Below the pieces are notes generated by a model. That model was not told the DNA's origin. It worked only from the letters and a program-made list of their open reading frames with translations, and did not search any database. DNA of 64,000 nt from Opitutaceae bacterium (GTDB lineage Bacteria; Verrucomicrobiota; Verrucomicrobiia; Opitutales; Opitutaceae): the NCBI GenBank assembly GCA_030693515.1, contig JAUYAK010000022.1:60345-124344 (forward strand), written 5' to 3'. The stretch's first letter is position 1. Each line of letters opens with the position of its first letter. Shown piece by piece: positions 25,910 to 34,866 of this stretch. The translations under genes were made by a program, and so were the position numbers.

Positions 25910-26130
25910 TGTCTCCGGGGCTGGAAGCACTGGTGAAGCTCTATGCGGAGATGCATCAGGCGGCGGCCGACCAGCAGGATGTTTATCTCTCGCGATTGAA
26001 GACCGAGTGCGAGATCCACGCGAAGGCCACGGGGCTTTATTGGAAGGATGTAGAAGCTTTTGTGAAGCGAACGTATTTTGCCGGACTTGCGGGCGAAAGT
26101 CGCCGGCAGGGGCGGCCTAAAGAGTCATGA
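25909..26130 (+). CDS. Small hypothetical protein (second gene of cassette)
   Basis: 73 aa, helical and charged (EMHQAAADQQDVYLSRLKTECEIH). The start overlaps the stop of the preceding gene (TGATG), which supports it as real. It ends 45 bp before nadB. No domain recognised. Confidence 0.6.
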   Translation: MSPGLEALVKLYAEMHQAAADQQDVYLSRLKTECEIHAKATGLYWKDVEAFVKRTYFAGLAGESRRQGRPKES

Positions 26131-26167
26131 TCCAGTTTGGTGGTGGGTTGCTCATGCAACCCTGATT

Positions 26168-26178
26168 TTGGAATCATG
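26168..26178 (+). repeat. 11-bp direct repeat, right copy (at nadB start)
   Basis: Second copy of TTGGAATCATG; the ATG is the nadB start. See the left copy at 25488-25498. The interval between copies covers both cassette genes, about 680 bp. Confidence 0.45.
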
Positions 26179-27732
26179 CAGACTCATCGCACCGACTGCC
26201 TTGTGATCGGAGCCGGACTCGCCGGCTCGGCGTATGCCCTGCAAGCGGCGAAGCTTGGGCTTTCGGTTGAGCTGCTTTCGCTCTCCGAGCCGCTGGCCGC
26301 CAACAGCGACTGGGCCCAGGGCGGCATCATCTACGACACCGCGCCCGATCCGGCGGCGCTCGCACGCGACATCATGGCGGCGAGCGACGGCACGGCCAAC
26401 CCCGGGGCGGTCGAGCACCTCGTGCGCGAGGGGCCGCGCGCGGTGGAGGAGTTTTTGATCGAGGCGCTCAACGTCGGCTTCGATCGCGACGCGGCGGGCG
26501 CGCTCGATTTCACGCGCGAGGGCGGCCACAGCGCGCGCCGGATCATCCATGCGAAGGACGCCACGGGCCATGCCATCCTCTCGGCGGTGGCGGCGCGGGT
26601 GGACGCCACGCCGAAGATCACGCGCCGAGCCGGCTGCGTCGCCATCGATCTGCTGACGCTCTCGCACAACTCGGTCGATCTCGCCGACCGCTACGAGCCG
26701 CTCACCTGCTTCGGCGCCTACGTGCTCGACACGCGCACGGGCGAGACGATCGCGATCGTGGCGAAGAAGACCATTCTCGCGACGGGCGGGCTCGGGCAGA
26801 TTTTCCTGCACACGACCAACCAGCCGGGCAGCGTCGGCCACGGCGTGGCGATGGCCTACCGCGTGGGCGCGCGGCTCATCGACCTGGAATACGTGCAGTT
26901 TCACCCGACGGTCTTCGCGAAGAAAAACGCGCCGCGCTTCCTCGTGACCGAGGCGCTGCGCGGCGAGGGCGGCGTGCTGCGCAACGTCCGCGGCGAACCC
27001 TTCATGGACAAGATCGACGCCCGCGGCTCGCTGGCGTCGCGCGATGTCGTGGCCCGCGCGATCAAGCAGGAGCTGGCCGCGAGCGGCGAGCCGCACGCGC
27101 TGCTCGATCTCACGGCGATGGCGCCGGACTTCATCCGCGACCGGTTTCCGACGATCTTCGAGCGCTGCCTCGCGCATGGCGTGGACATCACGCGCGAGCC
27201 GATCCCGGTCGTGCCGGCCGCGCACTTCGCCTGCGGCGGTGTGCATGCGGATCTGCACGGGCGCACAAGCGTGCGGCACCTCAACGCCATCGGCGAGACG
27301 GGCTGCACGGGGCTGCACGGGGCGAACCGCCTCGCGAGCACCTCGCTGCTGGAGTGCCTCGTGAGCGCGAAGTTCGCGGCGCTGGCCGACGGCACGGACA
27401 TCGTGCGCGAAACCTTCCGCCTGCCCGCGCCGCGCGAATGGGAGAGCCCGGTGCGCGAGGCCGATCCGGTCTTGATCCGGCAGGACATGCTGCAAATCCA
27501 GCACACGATGTGGAACTACGCGGGCGTGGTCCGCTCGCCCAAGCGCCTCACGCGCGCGCGCCGCATCCTGATCGAGCTGCGCGAGGAGGTGCAGAGCTTT
27601 TACCGCGGCTGCCGCCTCACGCGCGACCTCATCGAGCTGCGCAACGCGATCCAGACGGCGCTGCTCATCGTGCACGCGGCCGCGCTCAACCCGCGGAGCA
27701 AAGGCTGCCACTACGTGGTCGAGGAGGAGTAG
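26176..27732 (+). CDS. nadB: L-aspartate oxidase NadB
   Basis: 518 aa from the ATG at 26176 (MQTHRTDCLVIGAGLAGSAY). FAD-binding GAGLAGS at the N-terminus; DWAQGGIIYDT, ATGGLGQIFLHTTN, EYVQFHPTVF and the catalytic-region HFACGGVHADLHGRTSV follow as in the succinate dehydrogenase/NadB family. The helical C-terminal domain is present. It oxidises aspartate to iminoaspartate for NadA. The two cassette genes separate it from nadC. Confidence 0.93.
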   Translation: MQTHRTDCLVIGAGLAGSAYALQAAKLGLSVELLSLSEPLAANSDWAQGGIIYDTAPDPAALARDIMAASDGTANPGAVEHLVREGPRAVEEFLIEALNVGFDRDAAGALDFTREGGHSARRIIHAKDATGHAILSAVAARVDATPKITRRAGCVAIDLLTLSHNSVDLADRYEPLTCFGAYVLDTRTGETIAIVAKKTILATGGLGQIFLHTTNQPGSVGHGVAMAYRVGARLIDLEYVQFHPTVFAKKNAPRFLVTEALRGEGGVLRNVRGEPFMDKIDARGSLASRDVVARAIKQELAASGEPHALLDLTAMAPDFIRDRFPTIFERCLAHGVDITREPIPVVPAAHFACGGVHADLHGRTSVRHLNAIGETGCTGLHGANRLASTSLLECLVSAKFAALADGTDIVRETFRLPAPREWESPVREADPVLIRQDMLQIQHTMWNYAGVVRSPKRLTRARRILIELREEVQSFYRGCRLTRDLIELRNAIQTALLIVHAAALNPRSKGCHYVVEEE

Positions 27733-27857
27733 TCGCGGGAAGGCGACGGCGCCTCTTGCCGGTTTGCGCCAAAAACAGGAAGCGCGCCCAGGGCAGCCTA
27801 CGCCTCACTCCGCCCTTGCTGCGCGCTGGGCTTTCGCATTCGGTGCGTTCAGTCGCG

Positions 27858-28406
27858 ATGCCACCCCACACGGATCAGGCGAAATGGTTTGCCGCTGAAG
27901 TCCATCCCCACGATGCGCAGCTGAAGGCGTATCTGCGCGGCGCGTTTCCCACTGTGCGCGACGTGGACGACGTGGTGCAGGAGTCGTATTTACGCATGTG
28001 GCGCGTGCGCGCCGAAGGGCCCATCCGTTCCGCGCGGGCCTTCCTGTTCACCGTTGCGCGGCGGCTGGCGATAGACGGGGCGCGGCGCTCCATCGCCTCG
28101 CCCATCGATGTGGTGGAGGATTTGGCCGGACTGCCTGTGGCCGATGAGACGGCGGATGTCGCGGGAGAAACGGAGAACCGCGAGCGCGTGGCGCTGCTCG
28201 CTGAGGCGATCGGTCGGCTGCCGAACCGCTGCCGCGAGGTTTTTCTCCTCCACAAGATCCATAGCCTTTCGCGCCGCGAAACGGCGGAGCGTCTTGGGCT
28301 CGCCGAGAAAACCGTCGAGGTCCAAACCGCGCGGGCGATGGATCGTTGTGGTGAGTATTTGCGGCGGCGTGGCGTTACGGGGCTTTTTTCCGATGAGCGC
28401 GCCTGA
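27858..28406 (+). CDS. FecI-type ECF sigma factor (module 1)
   Basis: 182 aa from the ATG at 27858 (MPPHTDQAKWFAAEVHPHD). Region 2 includes VRDVDDVVQESYLRMWRV and region 4 includes LPNRCREVFLLHKIHSLSRRETAERLGLAEKTVEVQTARAM. The sequence and neighbourhood are those of FecI-like factors: a FecR-like gene overlaps its end by 14 bp, and an STN-containing TonB receptor follows. It probably activates this locus when the receptor binds its ligand. The track ORF from 27354 is an out-of-frame extension into nadB. Confidence 0.9.
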   Translation: MPPHTDQAKWFAAEVHPHDAQLKAYLRGAFPTVRDVDDVVQESYLRMWRVRAEGPIRSARAFLFTVARRLAIDGARRSIASPIDVVEDLAGLPVADETADVAGETENRERVALLAEAIGRLPNRCREVFLLHKIHSLSRRETAERLGLAEKTVEVQTARAMDRCGEYLRRRGVTGLFSDERA

Positions 28407-29268
28407 CCAGCAACCGGAGAACACCCGTGCCGCGGAGGAGGCGCTGCGCTGGATGCGTGGCGCGCAGGCCGAGGCGGCGCTGGTGGCGGAGGTGGGCCGG
28501 GCTGTGCGGGTCCGGCGGCGGCGTTTAACCAGGCTGGCTGGCGCGATCGCGGTGGCGATGGGACTCGGGCTTTTCGTTGGCCTAAACCGGGACCCGGGGG
28601 CGCCAGGCGCCCCGACGGCCATCGTCACCGAACCGCGTCGCCAGATTTTGCCGGACGGATCGGTTGTGGTCCTGCGCGACGGGGCGGAGATTGCGGCCGA
28701 TTTCTCGCCGCTGGCGCGGCGTGTGGCGCTGCGGCGGGGGGAAGCGCACTTCGATGTGGTGAAGGATCGGGCGCGGCCTTTTGTCGTGACGGCCCAGGGG
28801 GTGGAGGTGCGGGCGGTGGGCACGGCATTCTCCGTCGGTCTGGGCGGAGGCGCCGCCGTGGAGGTGCTGGTGACGCATGGGCGCGTGGCGGTGGAGCCCG
28901 AGGCCAAGGCTGCGGCGCTCGTCGATGCGGGGCAGCGCGCCCTCGTGCCTTCGGCCGGGGCGGCGGCCGAGGTGAGTGTGCTTTCCGCCGCGGAAATGGC
29001 CGAGGCATCCGCTTGGCGCGTCCCGCAGATCGAGTTTTCCCGCACGCCGCTCACGGAGGCGGTTGCCCTGATCAACGCTCGCCTCACCACCGCGGGCCAG
29101 CGCCGCATCGTCGCCGATTCGGCGGACGCGGGGCTGCGCGAGCTGCGTTTGAGCGGCTATCTGGCGGCCGACAACACCGAGGGTTTCCTGCTGCTGCTCG
29201 AGAGCAACTTTGGCATCCGCGCTGATCGCGGCGGGAACGGAGCGATTGTCCTGCGTTCGCAGCGCTGA
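28393..29268 (+). CDS. FecR-like anti-sigma / sigma regulator (module 1)
   Basis: 291 aa from the ATG at 28393. The cytosolic N-terminus is only about 43 residues and lacks the WL...W DUF4880 pattern seen in the second FecR. A transmembrane helix follows (LAGAIAVAMGLGLFVGL), then the periplasmic FecR domain (RRQILPDGSVVVLRDGAEI, RGEAHFDVVKDRARPFVV, VRAVGTAFSVGL). The C-terminal part has an STN-like fold (EFSRTPLTEAVALINARL). It overlaps the sigma gene by 14 bp. It should carry the signal from the receptor to the sigma factor. Confidence 0.88.
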   Translation: MSAPDQQPENTRAAEEALRWMRGAQAEAALVAEVGRAVRVRRRRLTRLAGAIAVAMGLGLFVGLNRDPGAPGAPTAIVTEPRRQILPDGSVVVLRDGAEIAADFSPLARRVALRRGEAHFDVVKDRARPFVVTAQGVEVRAVGTAFSVGLGGGAAVEVLVTHGRVAVEPEAKAAALVDAGQRALVPSAGAAAEVSVLSAAEMAEASAWRVPQIEFSRTPLTEAVALINARLTTAGQRRIVADSADAGLRELRLSGYLAADNTEGFLLLLESNFGIRADRGGNGAIVLRSQR

Positions 29269-29332
29269 GGTTTTCTGCGCGAAACAAAGGATTCTTGTAA
29301 GGCGGGCGCGGGCCTTGGTCCGTCTACCTATT

Positions 29333-32300
29333 ATGCCCCCGTCGATTCGACCCGGCGCTCCTTGGCGCTGGGCGTTTACCCTGCTTGTGGCTGGCTTGTG
29401 CGCCTCGGTGCTGTCGGCGGCGGTCCCGCTGCGGCGGAATTTTGACCTGCCGGCGGGCCGGGCGGAGCCGGCGCTTAAGCGCCTCTCGCAGCAGGCCGGG
29501 GTGCAGCTGGTGTTTGACAGTCGGCTCGTCGACGACGTGACCGTCAATGCGGTGCGGGGTGAATTCACGCCCTTGGAGGCGGCGCAGCGGCTGCTGGCCG
29601 GCACGGTGCTGCGGGCCCGGCGCGACGAACAAAGCGGCATCCTCAGCGTGGAGCGGGAGCCGACGCCACCATCCGAAAAAAAAGCCCCGGCGCGCGCTGA
29701 TTCTCCGCCGGCCACGCGCGCCGCGACCGAGGCCGGTAATCTTTCGCCCGAACCCAACCAACCCCCCAACCCCTCGCCCATGAAATCCCCCCGCACCCTG
29801 CTTGCCGCCTTGGCCGGCTGGCTTGCCACATCGAGCGCCGCCGTGGCCCAGACGACACCCCCCGCTGCTCCGGCTAGAGACGACTTGGTCCAGTTGTCGC
29901 CCTTCGAGGTGGCTTCGGACAAGGACAACGGCTACGCCGCGAGCGGCACCCTGGCCGGCACGCGTTTGCGCACCGAACTGCGCGATGTCGCTGCCTCGAT
30001 CTCCGTCGTGACGAAGCAATTTATGGATGACATCGGCGCGACCAAACTTGATGACCTCCTGACTTACACCCTCGGCACCGAGGCGGCCGGCTTGGGCGGC
30101 AACTTCAGCAACCACGGTTTGGACGGCAACTTCACCGACGTCATTTCCGGCCTGCGCGGCGCGCAAGGGGCGACGCGCGTCCGCGGCATCGGCAGCGCGG
30201 ACCAAACGCGCGACTTCTTCATCACGAGCACGGCGATGGACGGCTACAACACCGAGCGCGTCGAAATCAACCGCGGCCCCAATGCCATCCTCTTCGGCCT
30301 CGGCAACGCCGCCGGCATCATCAACACCGGCCTCATCAAGGCGCAGACCAACCAAACCAAGACCAAGGTGGACGCCCAATACGGACAGCACGAGACACAC
30401 CGCCTCTCCCTCGACCACAACCAGGTCCTGATCAAGGATCGCCTGGCCCTGCGCATCGCGACGCTCTACGGCGACAAACGCTATCAACTCAAGCCGGCCT
30501 ATGTTCGCGACGAGCGAGTCTTTGCGACCGCCACCGCGCGGCCCTGGAAGGGCGCCGCGCTCCGGGCCAACGTCGAACATGCGAAGCAGTTTTCCAACAA
30601 AGCCTACAACTCCACGCCCACCGACAACATCACCTGGTGGTGGGCGCTCGGAAAACCAGTCTACGATCCCACCACCGGCGTGGCGACCTACTTGGGGACG
30701 ATGCCCTCGGATCCCAACCTCCGGCCGATCACGGCCACGGGTGGCTTGAACACTGGCCTCATCGCCGGATTCTCGCAGAAGCCGCTCTTGATTCAGGAGA
30801 ATCCGGACGTCACGCGTTTCGGTATCACCGGCCTGAGTCCCTCTGTTCAGGCGATCGAAGGCTTCAACAATCGCGTCCGCCTGAACGCCGCCGGCAACGC
30901 CTATGTGAATGACGGCCTGCGGATGCTCCAGTCTTCCAAGAACTATGTCCAACGCCTCTATCAGTCGAGCAGCCCGGCTTCTTTCAACTTCTGGAAGGAC
31001 GAGAAGCTGACCGATCCCTCGATCTTCAACTTCTACGATCAGATGCTCGAGGGCCCCAACAAACGGGAATGGGCGTTCTTCAAATCCTACAATGCCAGCT
31101 TTGAGCAGCGCCTCGGTGCGAATGCCGGCGTCGAGGTCTCGTTCTTCAAGGAGTCGTTGCGCAACGGCCACGTTCAGCCCTTTCAATTTCGTAATCACGC
31201 CATCAACATCGATATCAACACCAAGTTGCCGAACGGACTCCCGAACCCGAACCTGGGTCGCCCCTTCATCACCTCGGCCGACGGCTTTGACAATTCCCCT
31301 GAATCCGAGCGCGAAGCGTTCCGGGCGACGGCCTACTACGATCTCAATTTCGCTCGCACCAAGAAGGACGGCTGGCTGTGGAAAGCGCTCGGCCGGCATG
31401 TCTTCACCGGTTCGTTCACGAACCAGAAGGCGGAGAGCGCCAGCTATGGCGGGCGCAATCATGCCCTCGGGCTCGACTACTGGAACGCGGAGTCGGTCAA
31501 TGAACCCAGGACGATTGCGTTGGATAGCGGCAACCGGTTCCTCCAGCGGACTTCCTACATCGGGCCCAGCCTGCTCACCGCGGCCAGCCCCCAGAACGGC
31601 GGCCTCCGGGGCGTCACCGCCAACAACAGCCTCGATGGAGCGAACAGCGTCAACGTGCTCTATTTTCAAGCACCCGCCGCCACTCCGGTGTCCCAGGCCC
31701 AGATACCGCAGTTTCAGAACCGCTCTTTCAGCCTCATTCCGAAGGACAAATATAATTTCAGCAACGTCACGATTTTCCCCAATCGGAGCGCCGACAAGGT
31801 CGAGTCGTCCGTCTTCGTCGCCAACAGCTACTGGTGGGACAACACCCTAGTGAGCACGCTCGGCTGGCGCAAGGACGCCTTCAAGACCTTCACGGCCCCC
31901 GCGTCCCTCACCGATCCCGCCACGGGGCTGAAGATCGTCGATAAGAGCGTTTGGAAATGGACCGCTCCGGCGCTCGATAGCTCCGAGTCGTCTTTCTCCT
32001 ACGGCCTGGTGTTGCACCAGCCGTCGTTTCTCCGGGGCAAGCTGCCGCTGGGCGCCGACGTGTCGCTGACCTACAACGTGTCCGACAACTTCCGGCCAAG
32101 CTCGCCGCGCTTTGATTTCTTCGGCAATCCGATCGCGGCGCCGACCGGATCAACCAAGGAATGGGGTGCGCTGATCTCGTTGTTCAACCGGAAGCTCGAG
32201 CTGCGTTTCACCAAGTATGAGACCATCGCGTCGCTCGCCACCGCCACGGCCCTGCGCGAGCCGCAAAACGTGATTGTGCGCCGCCTTGATTCCCAAATCG

Positions 32301-33139
32301 AACTCAATTCCGATCCCGTTTATCGGGCCGCGGCTTCGCCGGCGGCCCTCGCCGCGTGGAATACGTGGCAGCAGGGCGCGGACGCGCAGCGGCTCTTCAA
32401 GACCTTCGACTTCCGCTTCTCTCCGGGACCGAACGGCACGACGATCGTCGATCGCGACGACCGGATCGGCACCGTGGTGGGCACCACCGACATCGTCGGC
32501 ACGGGCTACGAATTCGACGTCACTTACAATCCCCTCCGGCAATGGCGCATCTCCTTCAACGCCGCCCGCCAGGACGCGGTCTCAGGCAACACCGGCGCCG
32601 CGTTTGTGCGGATGCTCGCTGCGCTTCAGCCGATCTGGGGCGGCTCCGCTGCTGCGCTTCCGGACTCGGCGACCTCTGGCAATACCCTCGGCCAGGCCTT
32701 TGCTCAAGTGAAGGCCGACGTGGACAAGGCCGTGCTGCTGGACGGATCGCCTTCGCCCGAGCTGCGCCGTTGGCGATTCAACGCCGTCACCAACTACTCG
32801 TTCACCGAGGGACGGCTCAAAGGCTGGCGCGTCGGCGGCTCCGTGCGCTGGCAGGATCGCGCGGCGATCGGCTACCCGGTGAGAATCCTGCCCGATGGCT
32901 CCGGCGTGTTTGACGTCACGAAACCCTACTTCGGTCCCAAGGAGACCAACGTCGACGGTTGGATCGGCTACAGCCGCAAGCTGACCGACAAAATCCGCTG
33001 GAGCGCGCAGCTCAACGTGCGCAACATCGGCGTCGGCAACCGTCTGATCCCGGTGAACGCCCAGCCCGACGGCACCTACAACACGATGCGAATCGCCGAG
33101 CCGCAGACTTGGCTGCTCACGAACTCGTTTGAGTTCTAA
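29333..33139 (+). CDS. TonB-dependent transducer with STN domain and internal second signal peptide (module 1)
   Basis: 1268 aa from the ATG at 29333. Residues 1-30 are a signal peptide (WAFTLLVAGLCASVLSAA). An STN signalling domain follows at about 36-105 (NFDLPAGRAEPALKRLSQQAG). After a proline-rich linker, Met150 (position 29780) begins what looks like a second complete signal peptide, MKSPRTLLAALAGWLATSS ending AVAQ, followed by the receptor entry LSPFEVASDKDNGY, the plug and a long barrel ending in Phe (SFEF). STN domains pass ligand signals to FecR. The internal signal peptide suggests fusion of an STN module to the 5' leader of a stand-alone receptor. The ligand is unknown; the following oxidoreductase hints at a sugar derivative. 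Confidence 0.88.
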   Translation: MPPSIRPGAPWRWAFTLLVAGLCASVLSAAVPLRRNFDLPAGRAEPALKRLSQQAGVQLVFDSRLVDDVTVNAVRGEFTPLEAAQRLLAGTVLRARRDEQSGILSVEREPTPPSEKKAPARADSPPATRAATEAGNLSPEPNQPPNPSPMKSPRTLLAALAGWLATSSAAVAQTTPPAAPARDDLVQLSPFEVASDKDNGYAASGTLAGTRLRTELRDVAASISVVTKQFMDDIGATKLDDLLTYTLGTEAAGLGGNFSNHGLDGNFTDVISGLRGAQGATRVRGIGSADQTRDFFITSTAMDGYNTERVEINRGPNAILFGLGNAAGIINTGLIKAQTNQTKTKVDAQYGQHETHRLSLDHNQVLIKDRLALRIATLYGDKRYQLKPAYVRDERVFATATARPWKGAALRANVEHAKQFSNKAYNSTPTDNITWWWALGKPVYDPTTGVATYLGTMPSDPNLRPITATGGLNTGLIAGFSQKPLLIQENPDVTRFGITGLSPSVQAIEGFNNRVRLNAAGNAYVNDGLRMLQSSKNYVQRLYQSSSPASFNFWKDEKLTDPSIFNFYDQMLEGPNKREWAFFKSYNASFEQRLGANAGVEVSFFKESLRNGHVQPFQFRNHAINIDINTKLPNGLPNPNLGRPFITSADGFDNSPESEREAFRATAYYDLNFARTKKDGWLWKALGRHVFTGSFTNQKAESASYGGRNHALGLDYWNAESVNEPRTIALDSGNRFLQRTSYIGPSLLTAASPQNGGLRGVTANNSLDGANSVNVLYFQAPAATPVSQAQIPQFQNRSFSLIPKDKYNFSNVTIFPNRSADKVESSVFVANSYWWDNTLVSTLGWRKDAFKTFTAPASLTDPATGLKIVDKSVWKWTAPALDSSESSFSYGLVLHQPSFLRGKLPLGADVSLTYNVSDNFRPSSPRFDFFGNPIAAPTGSTKEWGALISLFNRKLELRFTKYETIASLATATALREPQNVIVRRLDSQIELNSDPVYRAAASPAALAAWNTWQQGADAQRLFKTFDFRFSPGPNGTTIVDRDDRIGTVVGTTDIVGTGYEFDVTYNPLRQWRISFNAARQDAVSGNTGAAFVRMLAALQPIWGGSAAALPDSATSGNTLGQAFAQVKADVDKAVLLDGSPSPELRRWRFNAVTNYSFTEGRLKGWRVGGSVRWQDRAAIGYPVRILPDGSGVFDVTKPYFGPKETNVDGWIGYSRKLTDKIRWSAQLNVRNIGVGNRLIPVNAQPDGTYNTMRIAEPQTWLLTNSFEF

Positions 33140-33159
33140 GCCAACGCGGATCAGGTGGC

Positions 33160-33186
33160 GGCGGGCCTCCGGGCCCGCCCGTTTTT
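33160..33186 (+). terminator. Terminator after first STN receptor
   Basis: GGCGGGCC / GGCCCGCC stem of 8 bp with a four-base loop followed by CGTTTTT, 21 bp after the receptor stop. Confidence 0.75.
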
Positions 33187-33286
33187 CGTAGGGGCGCACC
33201 TCGTGCGCGCCCTTCATTCGTCCGCGCACCCAACTCGCATTGCCCTGCGCGCTCCGAATCGTGAATCTCCACGCACCTCCCCGCCC

Positions 33287-34708
33287 ATGAAACGTCCCCA
33301 CCCTACCCGGCGCGATTTTATCCGTGCTTCCGCCGTCGCCACGCTCGGCTTCCACATCCTCCCCGCTTCGGCGCGCGGCGCCAACGGTCGCATCCAAGTC
33401 GGTTGCATCGGGGTCGGCGGCAAGGGGTATGTCGATATGATGGCCACCGCCGAAGCCGGCGCTGAAATCGTCGCGCTTTGCGACGTGGCCAACCCGCGCA
33501 ATCCCGAGCTGGGTCGCCGCAAGAAATCCAAGGGCGCCGGCGACACCGTGCTCGACCGGTTTCCCGCCGCGAAGTTCTTCACCGACTACCGCGAGATGAT
33601 CGCCACGGTGGACGGCATCGACGCCGTCACCGTTTCGACGCCCGACCACCACCACTTCCACGCGTCGATGCTCGCGATGCGGAAGGGCAAACACGTTTAC
33701 TGCCAGAAACCGATCTCACACTCGATCTGGGAGGCGCGGCGCCTCGCCGAGGTCGCCGTGCAGACCAAGGTGCAAACGCAGATGGGCAACCAGGCCCACG
33801 CCGGCGAACCCATCCGGCGCGGCGTCGAGCTCATCCGCGCGGGTGTGCTCGGGCGCGTCACCGAAGTCCACGCGTGGACCAATCGTCCTATCTGGCCGCA
33901 GGGCATGAAAGAGTGGCCCCAGGCCGAGCCGGTGCCGAAGGGCCTCGACTGGAACCAGTGGATCGGGCCCGCGCCGTTTCGCGACTACAGCCCCGCGATC
34001 ACGCCGTTCAACTGGCGCGGCTATTGGGATTTTGGTGCCGGCGCCCTCGGCGACATGGGCTGCCACATCATGGACATGCCCTACTGGGCCCTCGGCCTCA
34101 CGTCGCCCACCTCCGTCGATAGTTGGCACGAGGGCGGCACCGCGATCGCCGCCCCGCATCGCTCGACGATCACCTATCAGTTTCCCACGAGCATCCTCGG
34201 CGGGCCGGTGAAATTCATGTGGTATGACGGCGTCGTCGCCAAGGAAGGCCGCTACCTCAACGCCCCGCCCGAGGCCTTGTGGAAAGATGATTTTCCCACG
34301 GCCGATCACGTGTTCCGCCGCTTCGACCTCGTGCTGGTCGGCGAAAAGGGCCGCATGTTTTTCGGGCGCTCGCGGCAGGACTGGGTCTTCAAACCGGAAT
34401 CGATCGGCACCGGGTTCCCTGCGCCGCCGAAGACCATCGCGCGCGTCCCGGGCGGCACGCAGGACGGCAAAGGCGAAGACGGTGGCGGCCCCTACGTCGA
34501 GTGGCTCGGCGCGATCAAGACGGGCACGCCCGCGCTCTCGAACTTCGCCGCGTCGGGCCCGTTCAGCGAAACCGTGCTTCTCGGCAACCTCGCCCTGCGC
34601 CTCGGCCAACGCGTGGAGTGGGACGCGAAAAATCTCGTGGCGAAAGGCGCCCCCGAGGCCGCGCCCCTCATCCGCCGCGCCTACCGCAAAGGCTGGGAAC
34701 TGGCCTAG
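33287..34708 (+). CDS. Tat-exported Gfo/Idh/MocA-family oxidoreductase
   Basis: 473 aa from the ATG at 33287. The twin-arginine signal (TRRDFIRASAVATLGF) is at residues 7-22, so the folded, cofactor-loaded enzyme should go to the periplasm. The NAD(P)-binding region starts IQVGCIGVGGKGYVDMM, with EKP-type motif QKPISHSIWEARRLAE. The C-terminal sequence has DFGAGALGDMGCHIMDMPYW, conserved in the glycoside-type oxidoreductases of this family. It follows the STN receptor after a terminator and may act on the ligand taken up there, but this is inference. Exported members are common in Planctomycetota and Verrucomicrobiota. Confidence 0.88.
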   Translation: MKRPHPTRRDFIRASAVATLGFHILPASARGANGRIQVGCIGVGGKGYVDMMATAEAGAEIVALCDVANPRNPELGRRKKSKGAGDTVLDRFPAAKFFTDYREMIATVDGIDAVTVSTPDHHHFHASMLAMRKGKHVYCQKPISHSIWEARRLAEVAVQTKVQTQMGNQAHAGEPIRRGVELIRAGVLGRVTEVHAWTNRPIWPQGMKEWPQAEPVPKGLDWNQWIGPAPFRDYSPAITPFNWRGYWDFGAGALGDMGCHIMDMPYWALGLTSPTSVDSWHEGGTAIAAPHRSTITYQFPTSILGGPVKFMWYDGVVAKEGRYLNAPPEALWKDDFPTADHVFRRFDLVLVGEKGRMFFGRSRQDWVFKPESIGTGFPAPPKTIARVPGGTQDGKGEDGGGPYVEWLGAIKTGTPALSNFAASGPFSETVLLGNLALRLGQRVEWDAKNLVAKGAPEAAPLIRRAYRKGWELA

Positions 34709-34866
34709 GCCGCCGGCCAAATCGTGCCTTGCCCCGAAGTCTAGAGACGCAGCCTCCGGGCTTTTGGGTTATCGTCGGCGGAAAATAGTTTTCGCTCGGG
34801 GGTTTGGCCGAAAATCCCCTCGACACACTGCGTCGGCAGACGGATGCCTTTGCCTCGCATCGCCCC

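Noticed and set aside
25496-26130. Toxin-antitoxin pair
   Set aside because: The overlapping small genes suggest it, but no toxin or DNA-binding fold can be recognised, so they are called hypothetical.
29324-31669. 781-aa ORF antisense to the module 1 TonB receptor
   Set aside because: Shadow of the receptor gene; no domain and composition mirrors the coding strand.
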